A stretch of 64,000 nt of DNA from GCA-958296115 sp965222445 (GCA_965222445.1 CBDCTY010000002.1:2294001-2358000), one strand, 5' to 3'; counted from the stretch's first letter, positions 17,908 to 27,857 are shown. The notes: a model not told the origin generated them from the sequence alone. Program-made: numbers and translations.

Positions 17908-20268
17908 TTGAGGGAAGACGAGCGACTGAGAGCGGAGAATGAGACGTTGCGGACTCGTCTTGCGAGGCTGATCGAGGCCATCCTTCGCATCAGCGAAGAC
18001 CTCGACCTCGACACCGTCCTGCAAGAGGTCGTGGATGGGGCCCGGTCTCTGGTTGGGGCCAAGTACGGCGCGATCCTGATCTTCGACGATTCCGGTCGTG
18101 TACGGGACTTCATCACCTCCGGCATCACTTCCGAAGAGCGCCGGCTTGTGGGGAGCTGGCCCAAGGGTCTGGGGATGCTCGGATACCTGAACGAGGTCGA
18201 CGGACCGGTGAGGCTGCCCGACATATTGGGCCACCCAAATTCGGCAGGCACTCCCAGGAATCACCCGCCGATCGAGACCTTCCTGGGAATGCAGATCCGT
18301 GATCGTGACAAGCCTAGCGGCAACATCTATCTCGCCGGGAAGCAAGACGGACTGGAGTTCACGCGTGATGATGAGGAGACCCTAGAAATGTTCGCCGCTC
18401 AGGCGGCAACGGCCATTTCCAACGCCCGCAGATACGGTGAAGAACAGCGGGCCAAGGCCGACCTGGAGGCCCTGGTCAACACCTCGCCTGTTGGCGTCCT
18501 GGTATTCGACGCGAGGACAAGGGACGTGGTGAAGTTCAATCGAGAGGCGCGACGAATCATCAGCGGAACGCGAGAACAGGACCGCTCCTTCGAGCAGCTC
18601 TGTAGCATGATGACCTTCCGCCGAATCGATGGGCAGGAGATTCCCCGCCAAGAGCTTCCACTGGAGCGTTCGATAAGAAGTGGTGAAACAGTGCGAGCCG
18701 AGGAGGTCGTCATCCATCTCCCGAATGGGGAGAGGGTGAGCACCCTCATCAACACCACGCCCATCTACTCGGAAGATGGAGAGACCTTGTCCGTTGTTGC
18801 CACCATACAGGACATCACGCCGCTGGAAGAGCTGCAGCGGCTGAGGGCCGAGTTCCTCGGCATGGTGAGCCACGAGCTGCGTGGGCCATTGACGTCTATC
18901 AAGGGCTCCGCCGCTACGGTGCTGCGATCCTCGTCCCCGCTCGATCCTGCTGAGACGCGCCAGTTCTTCCGCATCATCGAAGAGCAGGCCGACCACATGC
19001 GTGACCTGATCAGCAATCTTCTCGATCTGACGCGGATCGAGGCGGGAACCTTATCGGTCGCTACCGAGCAGACGGATGTAGCGTTAGTTGTCGACCAGGC
19101 ACGGAACGCTTTCCTGAGCGGCGGATACAGGAATAGCGTCGAGGTGGACCTGATGCCGGACTTGCCCCCAGTCAGGGCGGATGGTCAGAGGATTGTCCAG
19201 GTCTTGCACAACCTCTTCACCAACGCCTCAGAGTACTCACGCGAGTGGTCCCCCATCAGGGTGACCGCGTCGCTGGAGGACCTTCACATTGCGGTCTCCG
19301 TCGCAGACGAGGGCAGAGGAATATCCTCCGACCGCCTCCCACATCTATTCAGCAAGTTCTCTCGAATTGTTGGTGACGGCGCTGGCGACCAGGTAGGGGG
19401 ATATGGCCTTGGCCTCGCAATCTGCAGGGGTATAGTGGAGGCGCACGGGGGCCGCATATGGGCCGAGAGCGACGGACACGGTCATGGCACGCGGTTCACA
19501 TTCACGATTCCGACGGTCGATGAGGGCCGTAGGGGAGCGGAGACCTACCCCGCCAAGATTCCCGCTCATTCGGGAGGTGCGTCGACAGAATCGGAGCGCA
19601 TTCTCGTAGTAGATGACGATCCCCAAGTGTTGCGGTATGTTCGTAACACGCTTTCGGATGCCGGATATATTCCGATCTTGACCGGTAACCCCGACGAAAT
19701 GGACGACCTCCTGGAGAATGAGAAACCTGACCTTGTTCTATTGAACCTGGTGCTGCCGGGGACCGATGGATTCGAGCTGATGAGGCGCATTCCAGATGTA
19801 TCAGAGGCACTGGTCATCGTTCTTTCGGGACGTGGCAGGGGCCATGATATTACCAAGGCTTTTGAGATAGGAGCCGCCGACTACGTGGTCAAACCCTTCT
19901 CGCCCACCGAGCTTGTGGCCAGAATCAGGGCAGCCCTGCGCAAGCGGGCGGTGCCCCGGCAACCAGAACCCTTTCTGCTGGGAGACCTGACTGTCGACTA
20001 CTTGGAACGGAGCGTCGAGGTCGCGGGCCGTCCGGCGCAGCTTACGCCGACAGAGTACAAGCTGCTCTTCGAGCTTTCCACTAACGCCGGACGCGTCCTG
20101 ACCCATGACCAGCTGTTGCAGCGTATCTGGGGCCAGGACCGTTCTGCCGATCTTCGTGTCCTCCGTTCTTTCGTAAAGAACCTCCGTCACAAACTGGGCG
20201 ACGACGCCAGGAACCCCTCCTACATCTTCACGGAGCCAAGCGTCGGCTACCGTCTGGCAAAGCCTTGA
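17908..20268 (+). CDS. Hybrid histidine kinase-response regulator with DNA-binding domain
   Basis: This is a single 786-residue chain. A GAF domain lies at about 20-175, a PAS domain at about 185-300, and the HisKA dimerisation helix has H322 in MVSHELRGPL. The HATPase_c domain has HNLFTNASEYS, DEGRGIS and GYGLGLAICRGI. A receiver starts at about 565 (RILVVDDDP) and an OmpR-type winged helix spans about 690-783. Fusing sensor and DNA-binding output lets one protein sense and transcribe. The position where the phospho-acceptor Asp belongs is Asn613 (LVLLNLVLPGTDG), while the Asp triad and KPF remain. The receiver may therefore work without phosphorylation. TTG start with GAGGTGAAG upstream. 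No transmembrane segment, so it senses in the cytoplasm. Confidence 0.9.
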   Translation: MREDERLRAENETLRTRLARLIEAILRISEDLDLDTVLQEVVDGARSLVGAKYGAILIFDDSGRVRDFITSGITSEERRLVGSWPKGLGMLGYLNEVDGPVRLPDILGHPNSAGTPRNHPPIETFLGMQIRDRDKPSGNIYLAGKQDGLEFTRDDEETLEMFAAQAATAISNARRYGEEQRAKADLEALVNTSPVGVLVFDARTRDVVKFNREARRIISGTREQDRSFEQLCSMMTFRRIDGQEIPRQELPLERSIRSGETVRAEEVVIHLPNGERVSTLINTTPIYSEDGETLSVVATIQDITPLEELQRLRAEFLGMVSHELRGPLTSIKGSAATVLRSSSPLDPAETRQFFRIIEEQADHMRDLISNLLDLTRIEAGTLSVATEQTDVALVVDQARNAFLSGGYRNSVEVDLMPDLPPVRADGQRIVQVLHNLFTNASEYSREWSPIRVTASLEDLHIAVSVADEGRGISSDRLPHLFSKFSRIVGDGAGDQVGGYGLGLAICRGIVEAHGGRIWAESDGHGHGTRFTFTIPTVDEGRRGAETYPAKIPAHSGGASTESERILVVDDDPQVLRYVRNTLSDAGYIPILTGNPDEMDDLLENEKPDLVLLNLVLPGTDGFELMRRIPDVSEALVIVLSGRGRGHDITKAFEIGAADYVVKPFSPTELVARIRAALRKRAVPRQPEPFLLGDLTVDYLERSVEVAGRPAQLTPTEYKLLFELSTNAGRVLTHDQLLQRIWGQDRSADLRVLRSFVKNLRHKLGDDARNPSYIFTEPSVGYRLAKP

Positions 20269-20367
20269 AGAGATCACACTAGCGCATACCGGTCGCTGGC
20301 CCAGACGAGGCCGGTGGGAGGGTTCAGGTGCAGTCGGAATGGGTCTGGTGGGCCAAGGCGTACCGAT

Positions 20368-20416
20368 TTGCGAACTTTTCGCTGGGAGATCCGGCTGTAG
20401 GGATTCGGTCAACCAT
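20368..20416 (+). repeat. Direct repeat copy 1 (around HNH-like gene)
   Basis: TTGCGAACTTTTCGCTGGGA and the following ~30 bp, including GTAGGGATTCGGTCAACC, recur with mismatches at 21443-21490. The two copies flank the HNH-like gene in the same orientation. The remaining intergenic sequence 20269-20595 shows no gene. Confidence 0.5.
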
Positions 20417-20595
20417 CCTTCCGGGGAGTAGCGATAAGAATCTGGCGCTCTGCGGCTGGCCGCTCTTTTCTTCTATTTGAGGTCACTCACGCGCACCCCA
20501 ACCGGAGTCGACGCGGAAGGCGCCGAACCTGGTTGGTGCTGTTCGTCCAGCCTGGGCCACTGGCGGCGTTGTAGAGCCCAACGAGCACCTCCCTT

Positions 20596-21357
20596 TCAGT
20601 CTGGTGGACCTAACTGCCGTAGGCTCTCCAGTCTCGATTTCTCGTCCGATGAAAATCGTGAACGTACTACACGTAACTGACCATCCTCTCTCAAGATAAC
20701 CTGCTGCCAGACGGGCAGTGGCTCGAGCTCATCTACGTGGATGAGTAACTTGAACCCGCCGGGCAAGTACAGAAGGCATGCATCCCTGGATTCCTGAGTT
20801 CCGTTGTCCGACTCGCCCCGTGACTCTACGAGTGTCGGCGAAAGGACAGAGCGCCGCCACATCGGAGCCTCATCAAGCAGCATAACCACTAATGCGAAGC
20901 GGTCCGAGGCACCAGGCGACCGTCTCCTGATGCTATCCGCAAGTCTTCGGTCTCGCTGCTTGCCCAAGGTGATGGCGCGATAGTATTCGTGATTACACGC
21001 ACCGGCCCTCCAGAGGATGGACAGCACCCAGAGCTTGAACTTCGCGTAGTCGACGCTGGCAACAAAGCCTGATGAGAACGAACCCCAAAGCGGCCGTCCA
21101 TTCTTCCCGTTCTTGTGGTTCCTTACGAACTCAACGCCATACTGATCGTAAGATGCGAATGAATCCTCACAGCCCTTACACAAGAACTGACCATATACAC
21201 CGGTACGACTTCGCTTACTGTGAGGCTGATCAGTCGCATAGAGTTTAAGTTCATCCTCTGGGATTCGGATGTCATCGTGGAGCGCTTTAGGAACAACGTG
21301 CGAATCGACAAGCACTGCCGTCTGTCGACAGAGCTTACATTTGCCTTTAGTCTTCAC
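20596..21357 (-). CDS. HNH-like zinc-binding protein
   Basis: This 253-residue protein starts at GTG with GGAGGA 4-5 bp upstream. The N-terminal part has CKLC (8-11), then DSHVVPKALH, then FLCKGCEDSFASYD. This CxxC...SHxxPKxL...CxxCE arrangement resembles HNH-type proteins in which two CxxC pairs hold zinc and the central His is the general base. The second Asn/His of a canonical HNH motif is not obvious, so nuclease activity is uncertain. The remaining ~170 residues are unrecognised and contain a YYRAITLGKQRDRR block. It stands alone, flanked by ~48-bp direct repeats, which suggests horizontal arrival. Confidence 0.6.
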   Translation of the reverse strand: MKTKGKCKLCRQTAVLVDSHVVPKALHDDIRIPEDELKLYATDQPHSKRSRTGVYGQFLCKGCEDSFASYDQYGVEFVRNHKNGKNGRPLWGSFSSGFVASVDYAKFKLWVLSILWRAGACNHEYYRAITLGKQRDRRLADSIRRRSPGASDRFALVVMLLDEAPMWRRSVLSPTLVESRGESDNGTQESRDACLLYLPGGFKLLIHVDELEPLPVWQQVILREDGQLRVVRSRFSSDEKSRLESLRQLGPPD

Positions 21358-21442
21358 GGTCCTCCATAGACACCGCCAAGCGGGGCCTAATCTCGAAGGT
21401 TCTTGATTTCGTCAAGTTTGATGGGCCGTGTAAGACTGAATT

Positions 21443-21490
21443 GCGAACTTTCCGCTGGGAAGTTCCTGTCTAAGGAGTCGGTCAGGCGAC
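21443..21490 (+). repeat. Direct repeat copy 2 (around HNH-like gene)
   Basis: TTGCGAACTTTCCGCTGGGA followed by a diverged copy of the segment at 20368-20416 (GGAGTCGGTCAGGCG corresponds to GGATTCGGTCAACC). It lies 86 bp upstream of the HNH-like start codon. The rest of 21358-21674 shows no gene. Confidence 0.45.
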
Positions 21491-21674
21491 CCCGATTAGC
21501 CTCATGAGCCTCCGGCTTCTCGGGGAAGGAGGCTCCTCTAGACCCTTAGCATTCTCAGCCGTGATCCTCATTGTCGCCGCTCCGTCCGGCGAAGACAAGG
21601 CAGGTCAGACCTGACCCGGTGTAACCGGACGCCCTCCAAGCAAAGAAAAGACGGCTTAGACAAGACGGGGATGG

Positions 21675-22380
21675 TCATTCCATCTCCTTAACCGGCGTCT
21701 CGCCCTTTGCCATCCGGTAGCCGATGCGGGGTTCGATGAAGATGTAGGTAGGGTTGTGGCCGTCATCGCCCAACTTGCGCCGCAGGTTCTTGGCGACGAT
21801 GCGCACCAGCCCGTAGTTCCCGGAGTGCGCCGGCCCCACACCCGTTGCAGAAGCTCGGCGTGGCTCGGCACCCGACCGGCGTTGACCGATAGCACGAAGA
21901 GCACCCGGTACTCCAGGTCGGTAGCTGCACAGGACGGCCCGCCAAGGCGACCCGACACTCGGCGTAGTCGACCGCCAGCTCACCTAGCACATAGGGCCCG
22001 GACGGCTCCCCCGACTCCGTCGCCGTCCGCCTGCGCAACAATGTCTTTATCCTGGCCACAAGCTCGGTCGGCGAGAAGGGCTTGGCGGTGTAGTCTTCAG
22101 CACCGGCCTCCAGAGCACTCGCCACTATCTGGTCCCGGACAGGAAGAACACCGGCACCTCGGTAGGCTCGGGGATGCTTTCCTTCAACCTCGATGCCGTC
22201 GGCCCAGGGCAGCATCATGTCCGGCGACACCAGGGTGGGCCTCTCCGCCTCCATGAAGCGGGCTGCTGCGTCGGGGTCGTGCCGCTCACGATGGCCGCAT
22301 AGCCGGCCCCCGTGCGCGCGTCCCGCCCTCTGGTCCCTGTTCGATGCAACAGATGGGGAGAGAAGAGCGGAGTGGCACAA
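21675..22380 (-). pseudogene. OmpR-type response regulator, decayed by frameshifts
   Basis: Pieces of one response regulator are spread over different frames of the minus strand: a receiver end with AEDYTAKPFSPTELVARIK near 22060, LGELAVDYAECRVALAGRPV after it, then in other frames LEYRVLFVLSVNAGRVPSHA and finally IVAKNLRRKLGDDGHNPTYI to EPRIGYRMAKGE. The order matches the receiver and winged helix of the hybrid kinase at 17908-20268, so it is a paralogue or close relative. At least two frameshifts are needed to rebuild it, and the receiver N-terminus is poorly preserved. It is certainly not a working gene. Confidence 0.75.
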
Positions 22381-22481
22381 ACAACGAGGAACTTTCCCCT
22401 TGGGGCCTTAGAATCTCGACAGACCGCTGCCCACCGGCTATATTGTTAAATCGACGACCAAGTCGGGACGGGAGGACAACT

Positions 22482-22716
22482 GTGTACACGGGTCTATGTG
22501 TCATCAACATGAAGGGTGGTGTCAGCAAGACGACTGTCGCGGTCAACTTGGGTTGGGCCGCAGCCGGTGCTGGTCTGAAGTGCTTGGTCGTTGACCTCGA
22601 CCCTCAGTTCAATGCAAGCGTATATCTCATGGGCACGGGAGCCTACGAAAACTACATCGAGTCCGGCGGTCTGACGGTTTTCGACATCTTCGAGGAGCAT
22701 ACGCCAATGCGAGACC
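22482..22716 (+). pseudogene. ParA-type ATPase, N-terminal fragment cut by IS66
   Basis: From GTG 22482 (GGGAGGAC upstream) the product reads VYTGLCVINMKGGVSKTTVA and continues with VNLGWAAAGAGLKCLVVDLDPQFNASVYLMG. This contains the deviant Walker A KGGVSKTT and the VDLDPQ switch of ParA/Soj ATPases used in plasmid or chromosome partition. Homology continues to about 22716, where the IS66 terminal repeat begins, and the frame stops a few codons inside the element. About two thirds of the protein is missing, and no continuation was found on the other side of the element. Confidence 0.8.
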
Positions 22717-24235
22717 GTAATTGATTAGCGGCTGGCAGGGAGAGAGACGTTCAGACTGAAGGGGAGTGAACGGGAGGGCCGCTGAACACAGCGCAGAGCC
22801 GATCCACCACAGGCTGGTCGCCTCCATTACGTTCCAACGTCCTGATTACGCTGGTGAAGGCTGAGACCGCATCGGCCCCCTCCACGCTCTTGGAGCAGTG
22901 CGATACCTTCTGCGCGATCACTGCCGGGCGGAGCGCTCGCTCAGCACGGTTGTTGGTCGGCTCAATGCGCGGATCGTCCAGAAATCGCAGCAGGTTGCCA
23001 CGATCGTCGTGCCAGCCAAGTTCGTTCTGCAACCTGTAGCTGTCCGCATCCGTCATCGGTCGGTCGCGGAGATGATAGCTCAGCTGTTGCTTCAACCGTT
23101 CGGCCTGCACTTCAAAGTCCTCAGCCTCTCCTCGGTGATATGCCCTCCACAGGTCCATGGCTTCTCGCAAAAGCGCACTCAGACTCTTGCCGAAGCTGCG
23201 TCCCCTCCCTGTCTTGGTCTGAACCACCTCGCTGACCGAGCGCAGTACGTGCGCCAGACACTTCTGCTGCTTGACCCCGGACAGCGCCTGGGCGTCGTAG
23301 CTCCGTCCTCGATCAGTCACCATCACCCCTCCATAGTCCGAGGGGACAACCTCCCGCACCTCTTCGTTCCGGTGACGAGCACGGACTTGATACACCGCAG
23401 CCTCTTCCGTCTCGAACGCCATCAGAAACGCACGCTCGCCTCCCACACGCCAGCCCGTGTCGTCGGTGTGGACGAACGGACTGGCGCGCACCGATGTCCG
23501 CAACCTGCCGTAGGCATCACCCACCGCACCAGCAGCACGACGCAGCGCGTCCTGGCTGATCGCTCCCTGACTCACTCTCACCCCGGTCAGCGCTCTGAGA
23601 ACAGCAGGAACCCTCCGTACCGGAACGCCCACCCCATAGTGGAGCACGTGGGCCGCCGCCATCAGCCGCTTCCCCACTCGGTGGGCGCTGGCCCCGTACT
23701 GGTCCGGCGCAACTTCTGGGTGCTCGCCACGCACTTGCCTGCCGCACGACCGACACCGGCATACCCGCACCCGGTACGCTCTCACCTGCGGACGCCGAAT
23801 AGCAGGTATGTCGGTTACGTAGGCAACACTCACTCCCTCATCATCGAGGACGCCTCCACATCCAGGGCAGGTGTCCCCCGACACTGGCACGTCTACAACC
23901 GGCTCGGTGATCTCATCGGCAGACGGCGGCTTGCGGTAGCTGAACTGCCCCGTACCCGGCTTGCGGCCAGGACGCCTGGGCTTGCTGCTGCGCCTGCCCT
24001 TAGAGAACGGCGCAGCCTGACGCTTTCCTCTCCGTTCGGACCCGGCAAGTTGGCTGTGCAACTCTTCGTTGGCTGCCTTCAAGTCGGCAATCCGCTTCTG
24101 CAGCCCCTCGACCAGGGCCATCAGTTCGGCGTGCTCAGAATCCGTCTTGCACATAGATAGAGTATAAGAACTTACCGAGTCTCCCACAACACCCATGTGA
24201 GTGATACCATGACACCGACCCCGCTAATCAATTAC
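22717..24235 (-). mobile_element. IS66-family insertion sequence, full length
   Basis: GTAATTGATTAGCGG at 22717-22731 is the exact inverted complement of CCGCTAATCAATTAC at 24221-24235, and the single transposase gene fills the interior. The flanking 8 bp on each side (GCGAGACC / GATATAAC) do not match, so there is no target duplication. Recombination with another copy has probably swapped flanks. Related ends occur at 25304-25318, 26596-26610, 60791-60802 and 62961-62975. Confidence 0.85.
22751..24154 (-). CDS. IS66-family transposase
   Basis: This IS66-type DDE transposase has about 467 residues from the preferred ATG at 24154 (MCKTDSEHAELMALVEGL), with an alternative start at 24196. It shows an N-terminal leucine-zipper-like helix, a basic linker (RRGKRQAAPFSKGRR), a zinc-finger region with CPGCGG and CRCRSCGRQ, the catalytic core (HTDDTGWRVGGERAF, MVTDRGRSYDAQ) and the C-terminal NNRAERALRP block with the final Glu. 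The accessory tnpA/tnpB ORFs of classical IS66 are absent, as in ISBst12-like members. It appears intact. Confidence 0.88.
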   Translation of the reverse strand: MCKTDSEHAELMALVEGLQKRIADLKAANEELHSQLAGSERRGKRQAAPFSKGRRSSKPRRPGRKPGTGQFSYRKPPSADEITEPVVDVPVSGDTCPGCGGVLDDEGVSVAYVTDIPAIRRPQVRAYRVRVCRCRSCGRQVRGEHPEVAPDQYGASAHRVGKRLMAAAHVLHYGVGVPVRRVPAVLRALTGVRVSQGAISQDALRRAAGAVGDAYGRLRTSVRASPFVHTDDTGWRVGGERAFLMAFETEEAAVYQVRARHRNEEVREVVPSDYGGVMVTDRGRSYDAQALSGVKQQKCLAHVLRSVSEVVQTKTGRGRSFGKSLSALLREAMDLWRAYHRGEAEDFEVQAERLKQQLSYHLRDRPMTDADSYRLQNELGWHDDRGNLLRFLDDPRIEPTNNRAERALRPAVIAQKVSHCSKSVEGADAVSAFTSVIRTLERNGGDQPVVDRLCAVFSGPPVHSPSV

Positions 24236-24784
24236 GATATAACTATGACAGTTGATTACTCAGACAGTCTCAGAGAGGGAGACGTAACCCTTATCACTGC
24301 GGAGATCTCCGGCGATAAGTACCGTATCGTCTCGCACGATTATTTTGCCGGGGAGCCTGCGGCTAGCTACTTTGAAACTATCTATTATGGTGCAGGGACA
24401 GAGTATTTTAAAATCAGCACCGATGATGAGTGGATGTCCGCAAGCAGGACTCCGAAAGGGATCTTCCCAATTAACCGCAATGCAATGTGCCCAGACCTCG
24501 AATCCGTGGGCGAGGTTGTCAGTCTCGGAGAAGAGACGGCGGACGGCATTGCATTGAGAAAATACTCCCTCGATACCGAGGGCCATGACTGGCTGGTGTG
24601 GATAGACTCTGAGGGATGGCTTACGAAAATCCAATTGGTGGAGATTGGCCCCTCCGGCGCCAGCGAAGGACCCGTCAACGATGTTTCGTATACGGCCACA
24701 GTAACCGGCAGAGGCGAGGCCAACGAGATCGAGATACCCACTGATGCCGTCAGGGCTGACTCACCTAGAGACATTTCACGGTGA
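24236..24784 (+). pseudogene. Secreted/lipoprotein-like protein, N-terminus lost to IS66
   Basis: An open frame beginning inside the IS66 end encodes about 180 residues: ITMTVDYSDSLREGDVTLIT, YRIVSHDYFAG, YYGAGTEYFKISTDDEWMS and HDWLVWIDSEGWLTKIQL. The alternating beta strands resemble LppX/LolA-type beta-sheet lipoproteins, but the match is weak. A signal peptide and lipobox would have been upstream and have been replaced by the IS66 terminus. The residues before DITMTV come from the element. I therefore treat it as a truncated gene of uncertain family. Confidence 0.55.
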
Positions 24785-24837
24785 CCAACTATCCTGGAAC
24801 CCTGAGCCTTGCGCTGATGTCACTCATCATTCACGGT

Positions 24838-25318
24838 GGCATCGCTAAGAGTCTGAGTGCGCTTTTGCGAGAAGCGATGGACCTGTGGAGAGCATATCAC
24901 CGAGGAGAGGCTGAGAACTTTGCGGTGCAGGCCGAACGGTTGAAGCGAGAGGTGAGCTATCATCTCCGCGACCGTCCTATGGCTGATGCGGACAGCTCCG
25001 GCTGCAGAACGAGCTGGGCTGGCACGATGACCGGGGCAACCTGCTGCGCTTACTGGACGATCCGGGCATTGAGCCTACCAACAACCGTGCTGAGCGAGCG
25101 CTCCGCCCGGCAGTGATCGCACGGAAGGTATCGCACTGCTCCAAGAGCGTGGAGGGCGCCGATGCGTTCTCAGCCTTCACGAGCGTAATCAGGACGTTGG
25201 AACGTAATGGAGGCGACCAGCCTGTGGTGGATCGGCTCTGCGCTGTTTTCAGCGGCGTCCCCGTTCACTCTCCTTCACTCTGAACGCCTCCCAGAACTTG
25301 ATCCCGCTAATCAATTAC
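24838..25318 (+). mobile_element. IS66 remnant (3' part, frameshifted)
   Basis: The plus strand encodes the transposase C-terminal region (KSLSALLREAMDLWRAYHRG, SYHLRDRPMADADS) with a 1-bp deletion near 25001 that shifts the frame. The remainder, including NNRAERALRPAVIARK, continues in another frame. It ends with the terminal repeat CCGCTAATCAATTAC at 25304-25318. The 5' two thirds of the element are gone. It is oriented opposite to the full copy at 22717-24235. Confidence 0.85.
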
Positions 25319-25897
25319 GCTTTCGGCAAGGCTATAGGGTCCCTGCAGGACGGCTCTTACGTTGTCTACGACATGGGAGGAGGCTCTTTCGACTGCGCTG
25401 TGATCGAAATCAAGCAAGGCGACATAACTGTACTCGCGCACGACAGCGTCCCGACGCTGGGAGGAATGAACATAGACGACGCCCTAAGAGAGCAGTTCAG
25501 CGACGAGCCACTGAGAAGCCTGCGCATAGCCAAGGAACAATTGACTTCTACGGAGAGTGTTCCACTCTCGGGAGTCAGCGTCCTTACCATGGAAGATATT
25601 GAAGCAATCTTGGATAGAGAAGCGTTCAGATCAAAGACACTTGACTCCATGTTGCGCGCTTACAGAAACGCAAAGCTATGGTGGAAGAGGGATCGCCATG
25701 CTGGTGCCCCTCCCATAGGTGAATACCTTGAAGGGGACGCCACAGTCCACTCTCTGGGCGAGGAGGACATGGCTATTGATATTGACGAGGTGCTCCTTGT
25801 AGGTGGCCCAACGCAACTCCCATACTTCCGTAGAGAGCTGGGCAAGGTCTTTGGCGAAGAGAAGATTATAACTACACCGGACGTGTCCTTCAGCTGA
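25319..25897 (+). pseudogene. Hsp70-like ATPase, C-terminal part of nucleotide-binding domain
   Basis: Directly after the IS66 end the frame reads AFGKAIGSLQDGSYVVYDMGGGSFDCAVIEIKQ, the phosphate-2/DLGGG region of the Hsp70/DnaK actin-like ATPase. TLGGMNIDDALREQF, RIAKEQLTSTESV and EVLLVGGPTQLPYFRREL (adenosine motif) follow. The first ~180 residues with the phosphate-1 loop are missing and no substrate-binding domain follows, the frame ending at 25897. The open frame starts at 25298 inside the IS66 end. The host gene was thus beheaded by IS66. It resembles small stand-alone Hsp70-like ATPases rather than housekeeping DnaK. Confidence 0.75.
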
Positions 25898-26595
25898 CGT
25901 TCAATTGCCCCGTTCACCCTGAAGAAACGCCGCAGTTGCAGCCAGTTCAGCAGCTTCAGGCGAGTGGCTACTGCAGTCACCTGTCGCTCTTCCACCGTTG
26001 ACTCCCTTCTGCGGGCGCGTCCTTGGTGCGCATCTGGGCCTCGGGTTCGAAAGCCAAACGTCGCCCCCTGTTCGAGGCCTGATGTTAGCCGATGATGTTG
26101 CTTCAGCGAAAGAGGCGTTTCTGTGCCCGCCGGGCCAAGCCCACACTGGCGGACCCCACACCGCACAATGGCCAATCCCATAGGCCGCGCCGCGGATCCC
26201 CCGCGCCTCTTCCCCACAATCTCCTCTCTCTGTGCCCTCCGCGCCCTCTGTGGTGAAAACTCCCTCTTGATCCAGAGGCATGAAGGCGTCCGCCTCGAGG
26301 TCAAGACAGTCCGCTAGCCCTGTTCGCCAACACCCCCACCCCGCCTCTTCACCTCAATTCGCTCTGACTCCGTCAAAGGAGGGCAAGCGGTGCGCGTCTC
26401 CACACCCTCCCCAATCCCGCCAATCCCCTAATCCCACGAATCCTGATTCAGACCATCCCTCTCCCCCTAACCCTTCCCCCTCTGTGCCCTCTGTGGTGAA
26501 ATCCTCACTGGCCTTGCTGCTCCCTGTCGGCTAATCTAAACTTGTGGAACTCACACCCTGAAAGGTCAACCCCATGTTGAAGCTAACGCCCGCCG
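25898..26595 (+). other. Non-coding region with degenerate repeats
   Basis: No convincing gene. Open frames here are low-complexity. Two stretches (CTCTGTGCCCTCCGCGCCCT around 26229 and CTCTGTGCCCTCTGTGGTGA around 26481) are copies of a short repeat that gives false peptides such as TTEGAEGTE when translated. The right edge is the IS66 end at 26596. Confidence 0.5.
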
Positions 26596-27809
26596 GTAAT
26601 TGATTAGCGGCGGGCAGGGAGAGAGACGTTCAGACTGAAGGGGAGTGAACGGGAGGGCCGCTGAACACAGCGCAGAGCCGATCCACCACAGGCTGGTCGC
26701 CTCCATTACGTTCCAAGGTCCTGATTACGCTGGTGAAGGCTGAGAATGCATCGGCCCCCTCCACCGTCTTGGAGCAGTGCGATACCTTCCGCGCGATCAC
26801 AGCCGGGCGGAGCGCTCGCTCAGCACGGTTGTTGGTCGGCTCAATGCGCGGATCGTCCAGAAAGCGCAGCAGGTTGCCCCGATCGTCGTGCCAGCCAAGT
26901 TCGTTCTGCAACCTGTAGCTGTCCGCATCCGTCATCGGTCGGTCGCGGAGATGATAGCTCAGCTGTTGCTTCAACCGTTCGGCCTGCACTTCAAAGTCCT
27001 CAGCCTCTCCTCGGTGATATGCCCTCCGCAGGTCCATCGCTTCTCGCAAAAGACCCGTCAGACGCTTGCCGAAGCTCCGTCCCCTCCCTGTCTTGGTCTG
27101 AACCACCTCGCTGACCGAGCGCAGTACGTGCGCCAGACACTTCTGCTGCTTGACCCCGGACAGCGCCTGGGCGTCGTAGCTCCGTCCTCGATCAGTCACC
27201 ATCACCCCTCCATAGTCCGAGGGGACAACCTCCCGCACCTCTTCGTTCCGGTGACGAGCACGGACTTGATACACCGCAGCCTCTTCCGTCTCGAACGCCA
27301 TCAGAAACGCACGCTCGCCTCCCACACGCCAGCCCGTGTCGTCGGTGTGGACAAACGGACTCGCCCGCACCGATGTCCGCAACTTGCGGTAGGCATCACC
27401 CACCGCACCCTTGGCACGACGCAGCGCGTCCTGGCTGATCGCTCCCTGGCTCACTCTCACCCCGGTCAGCGCTCTGAGAACAGCGGGAACCCTCCGTACC
27501 GGAACGCCCACCCCATAGTGGAGCACGTGGGCCGCAGCCATCACTCGTCTCCCCACTCGGTGCGCGCTGGCCCCGTGCTGGTCAGGCGCAACTTCTGGGT
27601 GCTCGCCACGCACTTGCCTGCCGCACGACCGGCACCGGCATACCTGCACACGATACGCCGTTACCTGGGGACGTGGAACCGGCAGAAGGTCGGTCACGTA
27701 GGCAAGCCGCACTCCCTCATGTTCGAGGACGCCTCCACATCCGGGGCAGGTGTCCCAGGACACTGGCGCCTCTACAACCGGCTCGGTGATCTCATCGGCA
27801 GCAGGGCCT
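26596..27809 (-). mobile_element. IS66 remnant lacking the transposase N-terminus
   Basis: The outer end GTAATTGATTAGCGG lies at 26596-26610. The transposase reading leftward from about 27809 to 26630 is nearly identical to the copy at 22751-24154 (PADEITEPVV..., HTDDTGWRVGG, NNRAERALRP) but has lost its first ~85 codons, where an ISAs1-like end (CCTTTCCAAAG) abuts. The frame stays open to 28213 on the minus strand only because it runs antisense through the ISAs1 gene, and that N-terminal part is not a real protein. Confidence 0.85.
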
Positions 27810-27857
27810 TTCCAAAGTCTTAGAGGAGTATGAGAATATAGGGCAAGGAGGTGAGAG

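Noticed and set aside
25901..26281. Open frames between the Hsp70 fragment and IS66
   Set aside because: Low-complexity translations of the CTCTGTGCCCTC repeat; no ribosome site and no family.
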